Assembly (NCBI RefSeq): GCF_038502225.1
Contig: NC_091355.1
Span: forward strand, 11,991,115-12,055,114
Origin: Cherax quadricarinatus
Lineage: Eukaryota > Arthropoda > Malacostraca > Decapoda > Parastacidae
Length of the DNA: 64,000 bases
Direction of reading: 5' to 3'
The notes below the pieces were generated by a model. The model had not been told where the DNA came from. It did no database searches and saw only the letters and a list, made by a program, of their open reading frames with translations. Shown here one piece after another: positions 36,901-45,702 of the stretch (position 1 is the stretch's first letter; each line of letters opens with the position of its first letter). Position numbers and translations under genes: made by a program.

Positions 36901-37630
36901 TCACATGTGCAACAAAGTCATCATGCTGATCTGTGGGAACATTAAAACGTTTCCGTTTGAATATCCCACCAGGAAGGATAGTATTACCAATATCTAGAGA
37001 GGTTAGCCTTGGGAAATGATCAGACGCTATATCTGTTACAATGGAAGACTCACAGCTGGCAGAAGTAATGTTGAAGCCCAGGCACAGATCAAGGACACCT
37101 CCATAGATATGTGTGGGTTCAAGTTCACCTACAATTTGGACATTATCATGACTGTTTAAGAGTGACAACAGTTGATTGCCATTACGATTACCAAACTGTG
37201 AGTTTCCAATGCTTTTGTGTCTCGCATTGTAATCGCCAATAATAAGAGTAGGCTCAGAATGAGCACAAGTTGGGAGCTCCAAGTAATTAAACTTATCAGC
37301 AGGAGCATACAAGTTAAATATGTTGAGAGCAGAGTTCCCAATATAAATCCTAACACCGTGATATTGTAGCCTCTCTGTTTTCTTGTGTGCAAGAAGTTGA
37401 TGGGGAAGTGATTTTTTAATATATAGAACACAAGAGTTAGTAGATTTGAGGTTATATGCAACAAATGATGGTAATTTAGGGGGTTGGGATTTTTCAGGGA
37501 CTTTGCACTCTTGTAGACACACAACATCAATGGGTTCGGTGGTTACTTTATGATGAAGTTCAGGAGGTCTTTTTCTAAGTGATGCAATGTTCCAGCTTAA
37601 TATAGAAAGTTTATACGAGTTTTGATCCAT
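33920..37630 (-). CDS. LINE ORF2: AP endonuclease / reverse transcriptase / RNase H polyprotein
   Basis: 1236 codons, uninterrupted. It would nick target DNA and reverse-transcribe the element RNA there. Endonuclease (about 7-215): SWN at 12-14, QE at 40-41, GDYN at 132-135, SDH at 203-205. RT (about 440-730): GEDGIT near 455, FLDLKFAFD at 570-578, GTPQGGVLSPTLF at 628-640, catalytic FADD at 662-665. RNase H (about 953-1082): YVDGS with D959, TEL with E999, TDS with D1022, PSH at 1064-1066, D1076. C-terminal zinc knuckle: C1177-X2-C1180-X9-H1190-X4-C1195. All catalytic residues I can check are present. The start ATG overlaps the ORF1 stop as TAATG. AATAAA occurs at the stop codon (TAAATAAA). 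Host relevance: a potentially active transposon, not a host gene. Confidence 0.95.
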   Translation of the reverse strand: MDQNSYKLSILSWNIASLRKRPPELHHKVTTEPIDVVCLQECKVPEKSQPPKLPSFVAYNLKSTNSCVLYIKKSLPHQLLAHKKTERLQYHGVRIYIGNSALNIFNLYAPADKFNYLELPTCAHSEPTLIIGDYNARHKSIGNSQFGNRNGNQLLSLLNSHDNVQIVGELEPTHIYGGVLDLCLGFNITSASCESSIVTDIASDHFPRLTSLDIGNTILPGGIFKRKRFNVPTDQHDDFVAHVTDWYNSYECSSVETFNDDLVSSIQNYLEPPLQPLGTLNPTNFHNNHTSFKIHTYYNDSKLLTLKRTARRLGLAYRKHRTPGMLRLFQTALAAARERMTELRQTDWEKFVNGLNAHTPLSRAWRDINRIKGNRTGQIAHPHPLHRANELVSAWAATSSYDNLPSTTQAKLNDKYDARERLVCFMLSKADDCNIPFTNYELDAALTKGNSTLPGEDGITYNILRLLCRVPGNPLLELYNMSYVTGELPQSWTNSLIIPIPKPNQQNAFRPISLTSCLCKTFERMILNRLMYRIKQFLSPRLHGFMHGRSVHHCIATFLTLHTDSSYTTFLDLKFAFDVANRHVIISELARMDVGGWLLRWIKGYLSNRKSSVLFQGHRSVTKDFELGTPQGGVLSPTLFNILINALRNAMPSQPHNYVISFADDIMIHTTGFSNTQNILNHVLASCQDLGLIISTDKTKILNRRPPRQRGTVRQIQLHDGSLLEYVSRYRYLGFEVPLLGPVVTRLCRQYKERLRALRVVAGLHPRYGANVKIVKMMYLAYIRSLVDYAAPLLALVSDWKLGGLEKLQNEAMRIILGCPRTAKILNMQKELDIPSIRDRVTERNILIGVNMLRQAHSNPCTEALQTFLSTGEHSSRWIEKTGTDLRMNQIHDLCQVRQQRHFSAPWNITPFQTTIPPFPPKLLLKSQPKLRLEAKHEALSCIDNLVTQHTLSQIIYVDGSVHQSTGAAGSAAVVVQSDGSLKEIGARIINWASTLQTELFAILLALKCIYVSKIDSLIVTDSLSSINALNSLSINCGMLVSEARHRYGRIVDSGVRVHMLWIPSHIGLQMHDRTDKLAKLYAFKEGVDYNLGLSGSCLRTIIRKELQLNFMDLRLREIDTSESIYHHSIMQEEPHVYGASNKISRLLDVTTARLRLGYKYLWQVKSPPPDVDQTKCKLCQMDYCHTLRHYVLECDKINEFRNNSLRNVQEMAKYFIHSGILQTILEKYPDFASCK

Positions 37631-38379
37631 TATAATAGTCCTGGGATCTTGTCGAGTTTCTCAGCATAATGAAAAAATTGTTCATATAAATAGCAGACCT
37701 TATCAATGTCAACAGTGCTACCCTTGTCCATGAGTTTTGTAAGTGCACCTCCAGTTGTAAGGCCTCGTGGGAGTCTTCGTAAACCCAGAGCACGACGCTG
37801 TTTATGTGTGAATGTATGATAGGTGACACCACCACCACTCACATTCCCTCCTCCACTAACATTACACGCAACACTACAACTGTCATCACCAGCGCCACTA
37901 CCAACATTGTGTTCATTACATTTGTCAACAGTATTGTATTCAACATTAATGTCTATGTGACTAACCTCATCACACTCTGCACCACCACTTATATTATGCT
38001 CATCACTATTACTAACATTATAGACACCATTGCCCTCATCACACTCTTCACCACCACTTATATTACGGTCATCACTATTACTAACATCATTGACACCATA
38101 GCCTTCGTTATGATGCTCACTACAGTTATCAACACAAGTATTATATTCGTCATTACTGTAGTTAAGAACACCACCACCACCTTGTTCAGCAACCTTACAC
38201 TTGCTTTCACAAATTGTGACAATCTTGTTATTGGTACACTCTACACATCTTTCCTTGTGTTGTTCAAGTTGTTGTTTCAGGAGAAATTGTTGTGTTTCCA
38301 GTACTTTTATGCGCAACATCAGGTTGTATACCACAGGAGCAAGACTTGGAACATCTGGAAACGTGAAGTCCCGGTCAGC
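37630..38379 (-). CDS. LINE ORF1, probably 5'-truncated
   Basis: The frame is open from the insertion boundary (38379) to TAA at 37632-37630, whose last A is shared with the ORF2 ATG (UAAUG). No ATG lies at the boundary; the first in-frame ATG is at about 38319, and a GTG at 38334 begins a 234-codon reading. In that numbering, residues 5-30 (LRIKVLETQQFLLKQQLEQH) look like a coiled coil, as in many LINE ORF1 proteins. A 23-residue tandem repeat (78-100 and 101-123; NVSNSD..NISGG.ECDE) makes the middle Asn/Ser/Gly/Asp-rich, and a basic segment (KQRRALGLRRLPRG) is near 178-191. I see no CCHC knuckles or RRM, so the nucleic-acid-binding mode is unclear. Role as the RNA-binding partner of ORF2 is inferred from position only. 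Confidence 0.7.
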   Translation of the reverse strand, partial: ADRDFTFPDVPSLAPVVYNLMLRIKVLETQQFLLKQQLEQHKERCVECTNNKIVTICESKCKVAEQGGGGVLNYSNDEYNTCVDNCSEHHNEGYGVNDVSNSDDRNISGGEECDEGNGVYNVSNSDEHNISGGAECDEVSHIDINVEYNTVDKCNEHNVGSGAGDDSCSVACNVSGGGNVSGGGVTYHTFTHKQRRALGLRRLPRGLTTGGALTKLMDKGSTVDIDKVCYLYEQFFHYAEKLDKIPGLL

Positions 38380-38390
38380 TAGTGTCAGTG
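38380..38390. repeat. Target-site duplication, right copy
   Basis: TAGTGTCAGTG, identical to 33109-33119. Confidence 0.88.
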
Positions 38391-40330
38391 GTAGTAGTGT
38401 CGTAGTGGTAGTGTCGTAGTGGTAGTAGTGTCGTAGTGGTGGTAGTGTCGTAGTGGTAGTGTCGTAGTGGTAGTGTCGTAGTGGTAGTGTCGCAGTGGTG
38501 GTAGTGTCGTAGTGGTAGTGTCGTAGTGGTAGTGTCGCAGTGGTGGTAGTGTCGTAGTGGTAGTGTCGCAGGGGTGGTAGTGTCGTAGTGGTGGTAGTGT
38601 CGTAGTGGTGGTAGTGTCGTAGTGGTGGTAGTGTCGTAGTGGTGGTAGTGTCGTAGTGGTAGTAGTGTCGTAGTGGTAGTGTCGTAGTGATGGTAGTGTC
38701 GTAGTGGTAGTAGTGTCGTAGTGGTAGTAGTGTCGTAGTGGTAGTAGTGTCGTAGTGGAGGTAGTGTCGTAGTGGTAGTGTAGTGGTAGTGTCGTAGTGG
38801 TAGTGTCGTAGTGGTGGTAGTGTCGTAGTGGTAGTAGTGTCGTAGTGGTGGTAGTGTCGTAGTGGTAGTAGTGTCGTAGTGGTAGTAGTGTCGTAGTGGT
38901 AGTGTCGTAGTGGTAGTAGTGTCGTAGTGGTAGTGTCGCAGTGGTAGTAATGTCGTAGTGGTAGTAGTGTCGTAGTCGTAGTAGTGCCGTAGTGGTAGTA
39001 GTGTCGTAATGGTGGTAGTGTCGTAGTGGTAGTAGTGTCGTAGTGGTGGTAGTGTCGTAGTGGTGGTAGTATCGTAGTGGTAGTAGTGTCGTAGTGGTGG
39101 TAGTGTCGTAATGGTAGTAGTGTCGTAGGGGTAGTAGTGTCGTAGTGGTAGTGTCGTAGTGGTGGTAGTGTCCTAGTGGATGTCGTAGTGGTGGTACTGT
39201 CGTAGTGGTAGTAGTGTCGTAGTGGTGGTGGTAGTGTCGTAGTTGTAGTAGTGACGTAGTGGTTGTAGTGTCGTAGTGGTGGTAGTGTCGTAGTGGTGGT
39301 AGTGTCGTAGTGGTGGTAGTGTCGTAGTGGTAGTAGTGACGTAGTGGTGGTAGTGTCGTAGTGGTAGTAATGTCGTAGTGGTAGTAGTGTCGTAGTGGTA
39401 GTGTCGTAGTGGTAGTAGTGTCGTAGTGGTGGTAGTGTCGTAGTGGTAGTAGTGTCGTAGTGGTAGTGTCGTAGTGGTAGTAGTGTCGTAGTGATGGTAG
39501 TGTCGTAGTGGTAGTAGTGTCGTAGTGGTAGTGTCGTAGTGGTACTAGTGTTGTAGTGGTAGTAGTGTCGTAGTGGTGGTAGTGTCGTAGTGGTAGTGTC
39601 GTAGTGGTAGTGTCGTAGTGGTAGTAGTGTCGTAGTGGTAGTGTCGCAGTGGTGGTAGCGTCGTAGTGGTGGTAGTGTCGTAGTGGTAGTAGTGTCGTAG
39701 TGGTAGTAGTGTCGTAGTGATGGTAGTGTCGTAGTGGTAGTAGTGTCGTAGTGGTAGTGTCGTAGTGGCAGTGTCGTAGTGATGGTAGTGTCGTAGTGGT
39801 AGTAGTGTCGTAGTGGTAGTGTCGCAGTGGTGGTAGCGTCGTAGTGGTGGTAGTGTCGTAGTGGTAGTAGTGTCGTAGTGGAAGTGTCGTAGTGGTAGTG
39901 TCGTAGTGGTAGTAGTGTCGTAGTGGTAGTGTCGCAGTGGTGGTAGCGTCGTAGTGGTGGTAGTGTCGTAGTGGTAGTAGTGTCGTAGTGGTAGTAGTGT
40001 CGTAGTGGTGGTAGCGTCGTAGTGGTGGTAGTGTCGTAGTGGTAGTAGTGTCGTAGTGGTAGTAGTGTCGTAGTGGTAGTAGTGTCGCAGTGGTGGTAGC
40101 GTCGTAGTGGTGGTAGTGTCGTAGTGGTAGTAGTGTCGTAGTGGTGGTAGTGTCGTAGTGGTAGTAGTGTCGTAGTGGTAGTAGTAGTAGTGTCGCAGTG
40201 GTGGTAGCGTCGTAGTGGTGGTAGTGTCGTAGTGGTAGTAGTGTCGTAGTGGAAGTGTCGTAATGGTAGTAGTGTCGTAGTGGTAGTGTCGTAGTGGTAG
40301 TAATCGTAGTTGTAACATAGTAGTAGTGGT
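38391..40330. repeat. 14/17-bp AGT-rich satellite, right of the LINE insertion
   Basis: Same family as 31511-33119, but 17-bp units (GTAGTGGTAGTAGTGTC, GTAGTGGTGGTAGTGTC) predominate and substitutions are more frequent (GTCGCAG, GCGTCG, GTGACG, GTCCTAG). It ends in GTTGTAGT-type degenerate copies at ~40300-40400. Minus-strand frames are open but repetitive. Confidence 0.95.
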
Positions 40331-40399
40331 AGTTGTAGTAGTCATAGTTGTAGTCGTAGTTGTCGGTCGTAGTGGTATTTGTCCTAGTAGTAGTAAATT

Positions 40400-41075
40400 A
40401 TGAAAATATAAATAAATAATAATTAAAGTCAGTTACATAAATAATTGCACAACAGTTTGATAGATCACGTTAGTACTAGTGATGTTTCGCTGGTTTAAAA
40501 GGCTCGTTAGTGAGTGGATACTGCTCGTTACCCTTCACTCCGGATTGATGGACAAAGACAATGGTCAGTGCAAATTATCTGATGGTTTAATAGGCTTAGG
40601 CCACACAGTCCCCTTTATGTACAAAAAAAATTAGGACTTAATTATGGCGATATTTTTAAAATACGAGGGAAAGTATTGGCGTTTTTAATGAGAACGTCAG
40701 CTGGTGATGAAGGTCTTGATGGCTGTGATACGCATCCCTGCGTATGTGCGCACGTACGCAGCGCACACGTGCGCTGAGTATATGATAATGGAAGAAGCTT
40801 GGCGACAGATCAAGCTGAACCCTGATCTGGGTGACGTGAGTGGAAGGAATCAACCTGAAACTCACATCAGTGAGAGACAGAGGAATCAGGGCACATATAA
40901 CCACGACATGAAAAATACTCTAGGATACAGAAATAGTAGACAACTGTAAAGTGAAGCAGAAGAAACTAGATGGACACACGAGCCAGGGAGAGATTTTCGA
41001 ACAACTTAGTGATGAGGATAATGAGGTGGAATTTCTGTAAGAACATAAGAACTGACCCATACAAAGCAGGTCCAT
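40400..41075. other. Unique spacer, no gene seen
   Basis: Contains a CG-rich alternating stretch (TGCGCACGTACGCAGCGCAC, ~40746). Open frames on both strands here are about 80 codons with no recognisable domain. Confidence 0.5.
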
Positions 41076-41096
41076 TTAACATTGTGTGTGTGTATG

Positions 41097-41832
41097 TACT
41101 CGCCTATTTGTGGTTGCAGGGGTCGATTTTCAACTGATCTTCCGCCTCTTCGTGAGGATCAGGAGCAGGGAGAGAGTGGACCTGGTCGCTATTAGGTACA
41201 CTTTCTCCCTGCTCCATGAGCTTTATTGTATTTCTTTTGAAAGCTCTGTGTGGATCCTGCCTCCACTACATCACTGTCCAGATTGTTCCACTTCGTAACA
41301 ACTCTGTGACTGAAGAAATACTTTCTTAACATCCCTGTGACTCATCTGAGTTTTCAACTTCAATTTGTGATCCCTTGCTGGTGTGTCCCATCTCTGAAAC
41401 ATCCTGTCCCTATCCACCTTGCCAATACTTTTCAGCATTTTATATGCCGTTATCATGTCCCCCCTATCCTTACTCTGTTCCAATGTCGTCAGGTTGATTT
41501 CCTTTAACCTCTCCACGTAGGACGTATCCCTTAGCTCCGGGACTAGTCTTGTTGCAAACCTTTGCACTTTCTCTAGTTTCTTTACATGCTTGGCTAGGTG
41601 TGGGCTCCAAACTGGTGCCGCATACTCCAATATAGGCCTGACATACACGGTGTACAGGGTGCTGAACGATTCCTTATTGAGATGTCAGAATACTATTCTT
41701 AGGTTTGCCAGGCGCCCATATGCTGCAGCAGTTATTTGGTTGATGTGCGCCTCAAGAGATGTGTCTGGTGTTATACTCATCCCAAGATCCTTCTCCTTGA
41801 ATGAGGTTTGTAGTCTCTGGCCCCCTAGCAGT
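41097..41832 (-). pseudogene. LINE-A (CR1-clade) 3' region
   Basis: Begins (on plus) after GTGTGTGTATG with TACTCGCCTATTTGTGGTTG. The minus frame 41648-41271 reads YVRPILEYAAPVWSPHLAKH, VQRFATRLVPELRDTSYVER, LNLTTLE-like, YKMLKSIGKVDRDRMFQRWD and MSHRDVKK before a frameshift. Upstream element sequence continues to 41832 (AAYGR-like, then a VSITP-like region). A second LINE-A copy in the same orientation is joined at its 5' side. Confidence 0.85.
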
Positions 41833-42105
41833 GTATTCACCTAATTGTGGTTGCAGGGGTCGAGACTCAGCTCCTGGCCCTGCCTCTTCACTGGTCGCTA
41901 CTAGGTCTTCTCTCTCCTTGCTCCATGAGCTTATCATACCTCGTTTTAAGCCTATGTATGGTTCCTGCCTCCACTACATCACTTGCCAGACTATTCCACT
42001 TCCCGACATCTCTGTGACTGAAGAAATACTTCCTAACATCCCTTTGACTCATCTGAGTCTTCAACTTCCAATTGTGACCTCCTTGTGTCCGTGTCTCCAC
42101 ATACA
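41833..42105 (-). pseudogene. LINE-A 3' end nested against the previous copy
   Basis: Plus-strand TTCACCTAATTGTGGTTGCA starts its 3' end. The minus strand encodes HNWKLKTQMSQRDVRKYFFS, SLASDVVEAGTIH and the 3' UTR. The abrupt GCAGTG|TATTCACC join suggests it inserted into the neighbouring copy. It is truncated at ~42105 at a CAC-rich repeat. Confidence 0.8.
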
Positions 42106-42240
42106 TCACGCCACACACACATCATTCACGCACCACACACATTCACGCACCATGCACATCATTCGCGCACCACACATCACGCACCACACACATCACGCAC
42201 CGCACACATCACGCACCACACACATCACGCACCACACACG
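42106..42240. repeat. ~16-bp CAC-rich minisatellite
   Basis: Copies of ATCACGCACCACACAC with indels. It starts at the 5' truncation of the LINE-A fragment. Confidence 0.85.
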
Positions 42241-42876
<636 letters not shown>

Positions 42877-43046
42877 AGGACAAGATAATAAAAGGGGTGT
42901 GAACAAATATTCAAGCATAATCTATAATATTTTTAAGGATAGAAAGAAGCATACCTTAAAGGATCGACTAAGTCGGGGATACTTAACAATTTTGTGATCA
43001 CAGACCATCAATGGATCGCCCAATATTTTTCCATACCCGTTCGTCA

Positions 43047-43330
43047 CTAGTTAGGTAAGTCTGTCAGGAAACAGGGCAAGTGTTTCCTAACAAACCTTTT
43101 CTAACCTAATTAGTGATGATAATTACAACTGTCTTGTGAAGGAGTACGGGGACATACTGGGCGATTCAGTAGGTATCTAATTGTAAAATGGTTAAATACA
43201 AGTGCTTCCTAAGGAGGGTCTTAGTCATATGACCCGCAGCTGTAACTTTGGGTCACATGACCGAGGCCTTCCGATGGCTTACCGTTCCACCTCTTTAAAA
43301 TTTATGGTTATGATTGTAACCAGTTATTAA
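43047..43330 (-). mobile_element. Unclassified dispersed element (copy 1)
   Basis: Two segments recur in opposite orientation at 53486-53645: a GTCAGGAAAC...GTTTCCT(G/A)AC hairpin with following CTAACCTAA, and TCGGTCATGTGACC...GTCATATGACTAAGACC (read on minus). No open frame; probably a non-autonomous element. Confidence 0.55.
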
Positions 43331-43408
43331 GTAATATCATCACCAGTTCTGTTAGGTACCAGCATGACTTCAAAAGATGTCAGTAACCTGATTTTATTTT
43401 ACATACCT

Positions 43409-43465
43409 GGAGATTACCTGGAGGTTATTCCGGGGATCAACGCCCCCGCGGCCCGGTCCACGGAT
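43409..43465 (+). mobile_element. GC-rich LINE-tail motif
   Basis: ACCTGGAGGTTATTCCGGGG then CGCCCCCGCGGCCCGGTCC. Related to 11300-11365, next to LINE C-terminal coding, so I read it as a short piece of that LINE's 3' UTR. Confidence 0.45.
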
Positions 43466-43615
43466 TCAGATCCGGCACTGACTTTAGGTAACAGTCTAAT
43501 TGGCGCCCCTACTTTTTAAATGCCTGTCTTTTACTTTCGTAATACAGAGTTCCTTCCAAGATTTTCCAAGTGTAGATTATGATATATCTCTAACGAGACA
43601 AGTCAAGGTCAAGCG

Positions 43616-43882
43616 TTAGTAGTTAAGGTGCTTGACAGAACTATACGTGCAGTAAAGGATCTCCGCAGCTGTATGGACAGCAGTATTCCAGCCTAGGTCA
43701 CATGATCCGAAAGTTCTCATTATCCATCCTATCATTTTCTTTGCACTTCCGATCCTTGAAAGCCTCAGACATACTACTCCCAGTTCCACCTCAGTAGTAT
43801 ACTCTGTTCTAAATCTTAGTTTTCCATAACGGAGTAGTATGATTGTAACCACTGGAAAACTTATTAGGTTAGTCCTCAGCAT
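43616..43882 (-). pseudogene. Possible LINE RT-distal fragment
   Basis: An 88-codon minus frame includes RIGSAKKMIGWIMRTFGSCD, resembling the KK(M/L)xGWxLRTF segment downstream of RT in some CR1-like LINEs. There is no other motif, so this is a weak call. Confidence 0.3.
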
Positions 43883-44505
43883 ATCATCAGATCCAGTTCA
43901 TGTTACGGTATATCTCAGTCTGATGACGAGTACTCCTTGTGGAAAAGATATGTCAGTTGACCACTACTGATTTTAGGAAGTTTTACTTTCCCAGTATGGA
44001 TAGGGCTATTACGCCATGATCGCATTTGTCAAATGCAAAGTCTTGACATCTGCATTTGATTCTTCCAGTGCACCTAACAACAATAATCTATTGTAATTGT
44101 TCAGAGATCAAGTCCCATACTCCCATTATTTGATTCCCATACCCCCCATTATTTGGTGCCTATACCCCCATTATTTAGTATCCATACCCCCAGGGGTATG
44201 GATACCACCGGTTAATTACCCCTGTATTAAGCCATCAGAAACATGATACAATGTATTAGGCAGGAAATCCCGTCTGAATGGATCTTTGTCAGTACTGACA
44301 TAGTCTACATTAAATAGGATGGAAAAGAGGAAGCAGGAACACCACCAGCAGGAGTGAAGAGGAGAGAGCAGCAGGAGTAAGACACAGAGAAGAGCCTACC
44401 TAGGGAACGGCAGCTCAGTACGGAGTAGGAATGGGAAAATGGAGTCTATTTCAAGTGGGATGACTCTACAGAGGAGAAGAGCCTAGGACTACACTATCTT
44501 TCACC
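43883..44505. other. Mostly unique spacer with a CCCATTATTTG repeat and a palindrome
   Basis: At 44110-44177 there are three to four ~22-bp copies of CCCATTATTTGATTCCCATA. At 44178-44205 there is a perfect inverted repeat (GTATCCATACCCC / GGGGTATGGATAC, 2-base spacer), which probably arose by inversion of the last copy. Confidence 0.75.
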
Positions 44506-44977
44506 ATCTTCCCCTTCTTCCCATTAACATCCTGCATCATCATCCTGCATCCTCCCCAACTCTTCAAAACATTATCATACCTGGCCTAACCATTTCACGT
44601 GAGCCAAAATCCTCCTAACGCCCTTATCACCAATTTTCTTTTTTTTTCCACGTCAACACTACCTAGCAACCTTATTCCTACACCTACTGGCTTTAGAAAT
44701 TCTCCAAGGTCCACTCTGTCCCAGGTAACAACACTGTCCCTCGCACCACATTACCTTTCAGCTTCCCGTCTACCAGTAGCCAATCTTGTTTTGCTTACAC
44801 TGCAATCTGTCATCACCCTCAGCTCTCCACCACCTACTTTATTGCATCACGATCCTCCATTCCCTCTTCCACCCTCTTATGTTCTCATATTCTCAATTTC
44901 ATGATCATCCTCTTTATCCTTGCCCCAGGCATAACCACATCTGCAAGACAGTCGCAAACGAGCGATCCAGCCAGTGC
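44506..44977. other. C/T-rich spacer, no gene seen
   Basis: Open frames here are below 105 codons, Pro/Ser/Leu-rich and follow base composition. Confidence 0.4.
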
Positions 44978-45020
44978 AAAACAAGCCACTAAGGGATTTC
45001 ATTACCTAGTGGCTTGTTTT
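44978..45020. repeat. Perfect hairpin, 14-bp arms, 15-base loop
   Basis: AAAACAAGCCACTA (44978-44991) and TAGTGGCTTGTTTT (45007-45020). Transcript identity unknown. Confidence 0.85.
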
Positions 45021-45304
45021 CCAGATCTACCTTTATGCCTCCAGCGATCATTCTCCAGTGAATCTCCCAATTTTCCATGAGGATTCCTACTTAGAATTTC
45101 ACTAAGTTGTTGAGATATTTTTTCAAGAGCAACGACAGCTTGTGGCACATGAGCTCTGCTCCCAGAACAGCTACTGACTCAATTTCCAGACCGCAGTTCG
45201 AGCCCCCCGTCCACCATTCTGTTTATTCTAGTTTAGCTAGAGCCGTCACGAAGGATGTAGTGCTGAGCCTCTCTAAGCTAGATCATGGCGAGGTTTGGGA
45301 CTAA

Positions 45305-45665
45305 CACAAACAACCATGGACACACGAAACGTAATAACGCGATTGCAAAATTGCAAACTACAGTACGGGTGGAGATCGAACTCACGGCAAGTGAATCGTG
45401 AAATTAAAGACCAGTGTGTAAGCCACTGGACCAGCTGGCTACAATAAGATTCATCCAACTAGGTATATTTATACACCATAGGCAGGTTAGCATGGGCCTC
45501 CACTGTGGCCACAAATGCAAGCTTTTACAGACGAATCTCCAACCGGCCGCCCTGGCGGGAGATTTTTACGACTAGCCGTGAGTTCAATCCTTACCCGTAC
45601 TGTGGTTTGTTAACCTTGGACATACAGAACGAGTTTTTCTGTGTCATCCTGCATAGGACACCCAG
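45305..45665 (+). mobile_element. Composite tRNA-SINE (second copy)
   Basis: The left half on minus has a CCAGCTGGTCCAGTGGCTTA A box, GAGTTCGATCTCCACCC B box and CCGTACTGTAGTTTGCAA. The shared core (45448-45540) has CCAACTAGGTATATTTATAC and GTGGCCACAAATGC. The right half on plus has GTGAGTTCAATCC (B box) and CCGTACTGTGGTTTG. The architecture is the same as at 5738-6112 and 52698-53029. Confidence 0.7.
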
Positions 45666-45702
45666 GGCAGCTCGGGGTGTCCAAGTGTAACCGGAAGAGT
45701 TC

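Larger units (their letters stand above)
33120..38379 (-). mobile_element. I-superfamily LINE (RNase H-bearing), near complete
   Basis: A 5.26-kb non-LTR retrotransposon on the minus strand, inserted in the AGT satellite with an 11-bp target-site duplication. Order 5' to 3': ORF1 (38379-37630), ORF2 (37630-33920), and a ~800-bp 3' UTR containing a (TG/AC)n tract and internal duplications. The 3' end is ...AATAAACATATTAAACTA without a poly-A tail. ORF2 carries AP endonuclease, RT, RNase H and a CCHC knuckle. Presence of RNase H with two ORFs places it in the I superfamily; clade assignment would need a tree. The ORF1 frame stays open to the very 5' boundary, so the copy is probably 5'-truncated. 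Both frames are undamaged, which suggests a recent insertion. Confidence 0.92.

Noticed and set aside
37804..38382. 192-codon plus-strand frame rich in Ile/Thr
   Set aside because: Exact antisense of LINE ORF1 repeats, with no supporting motif.
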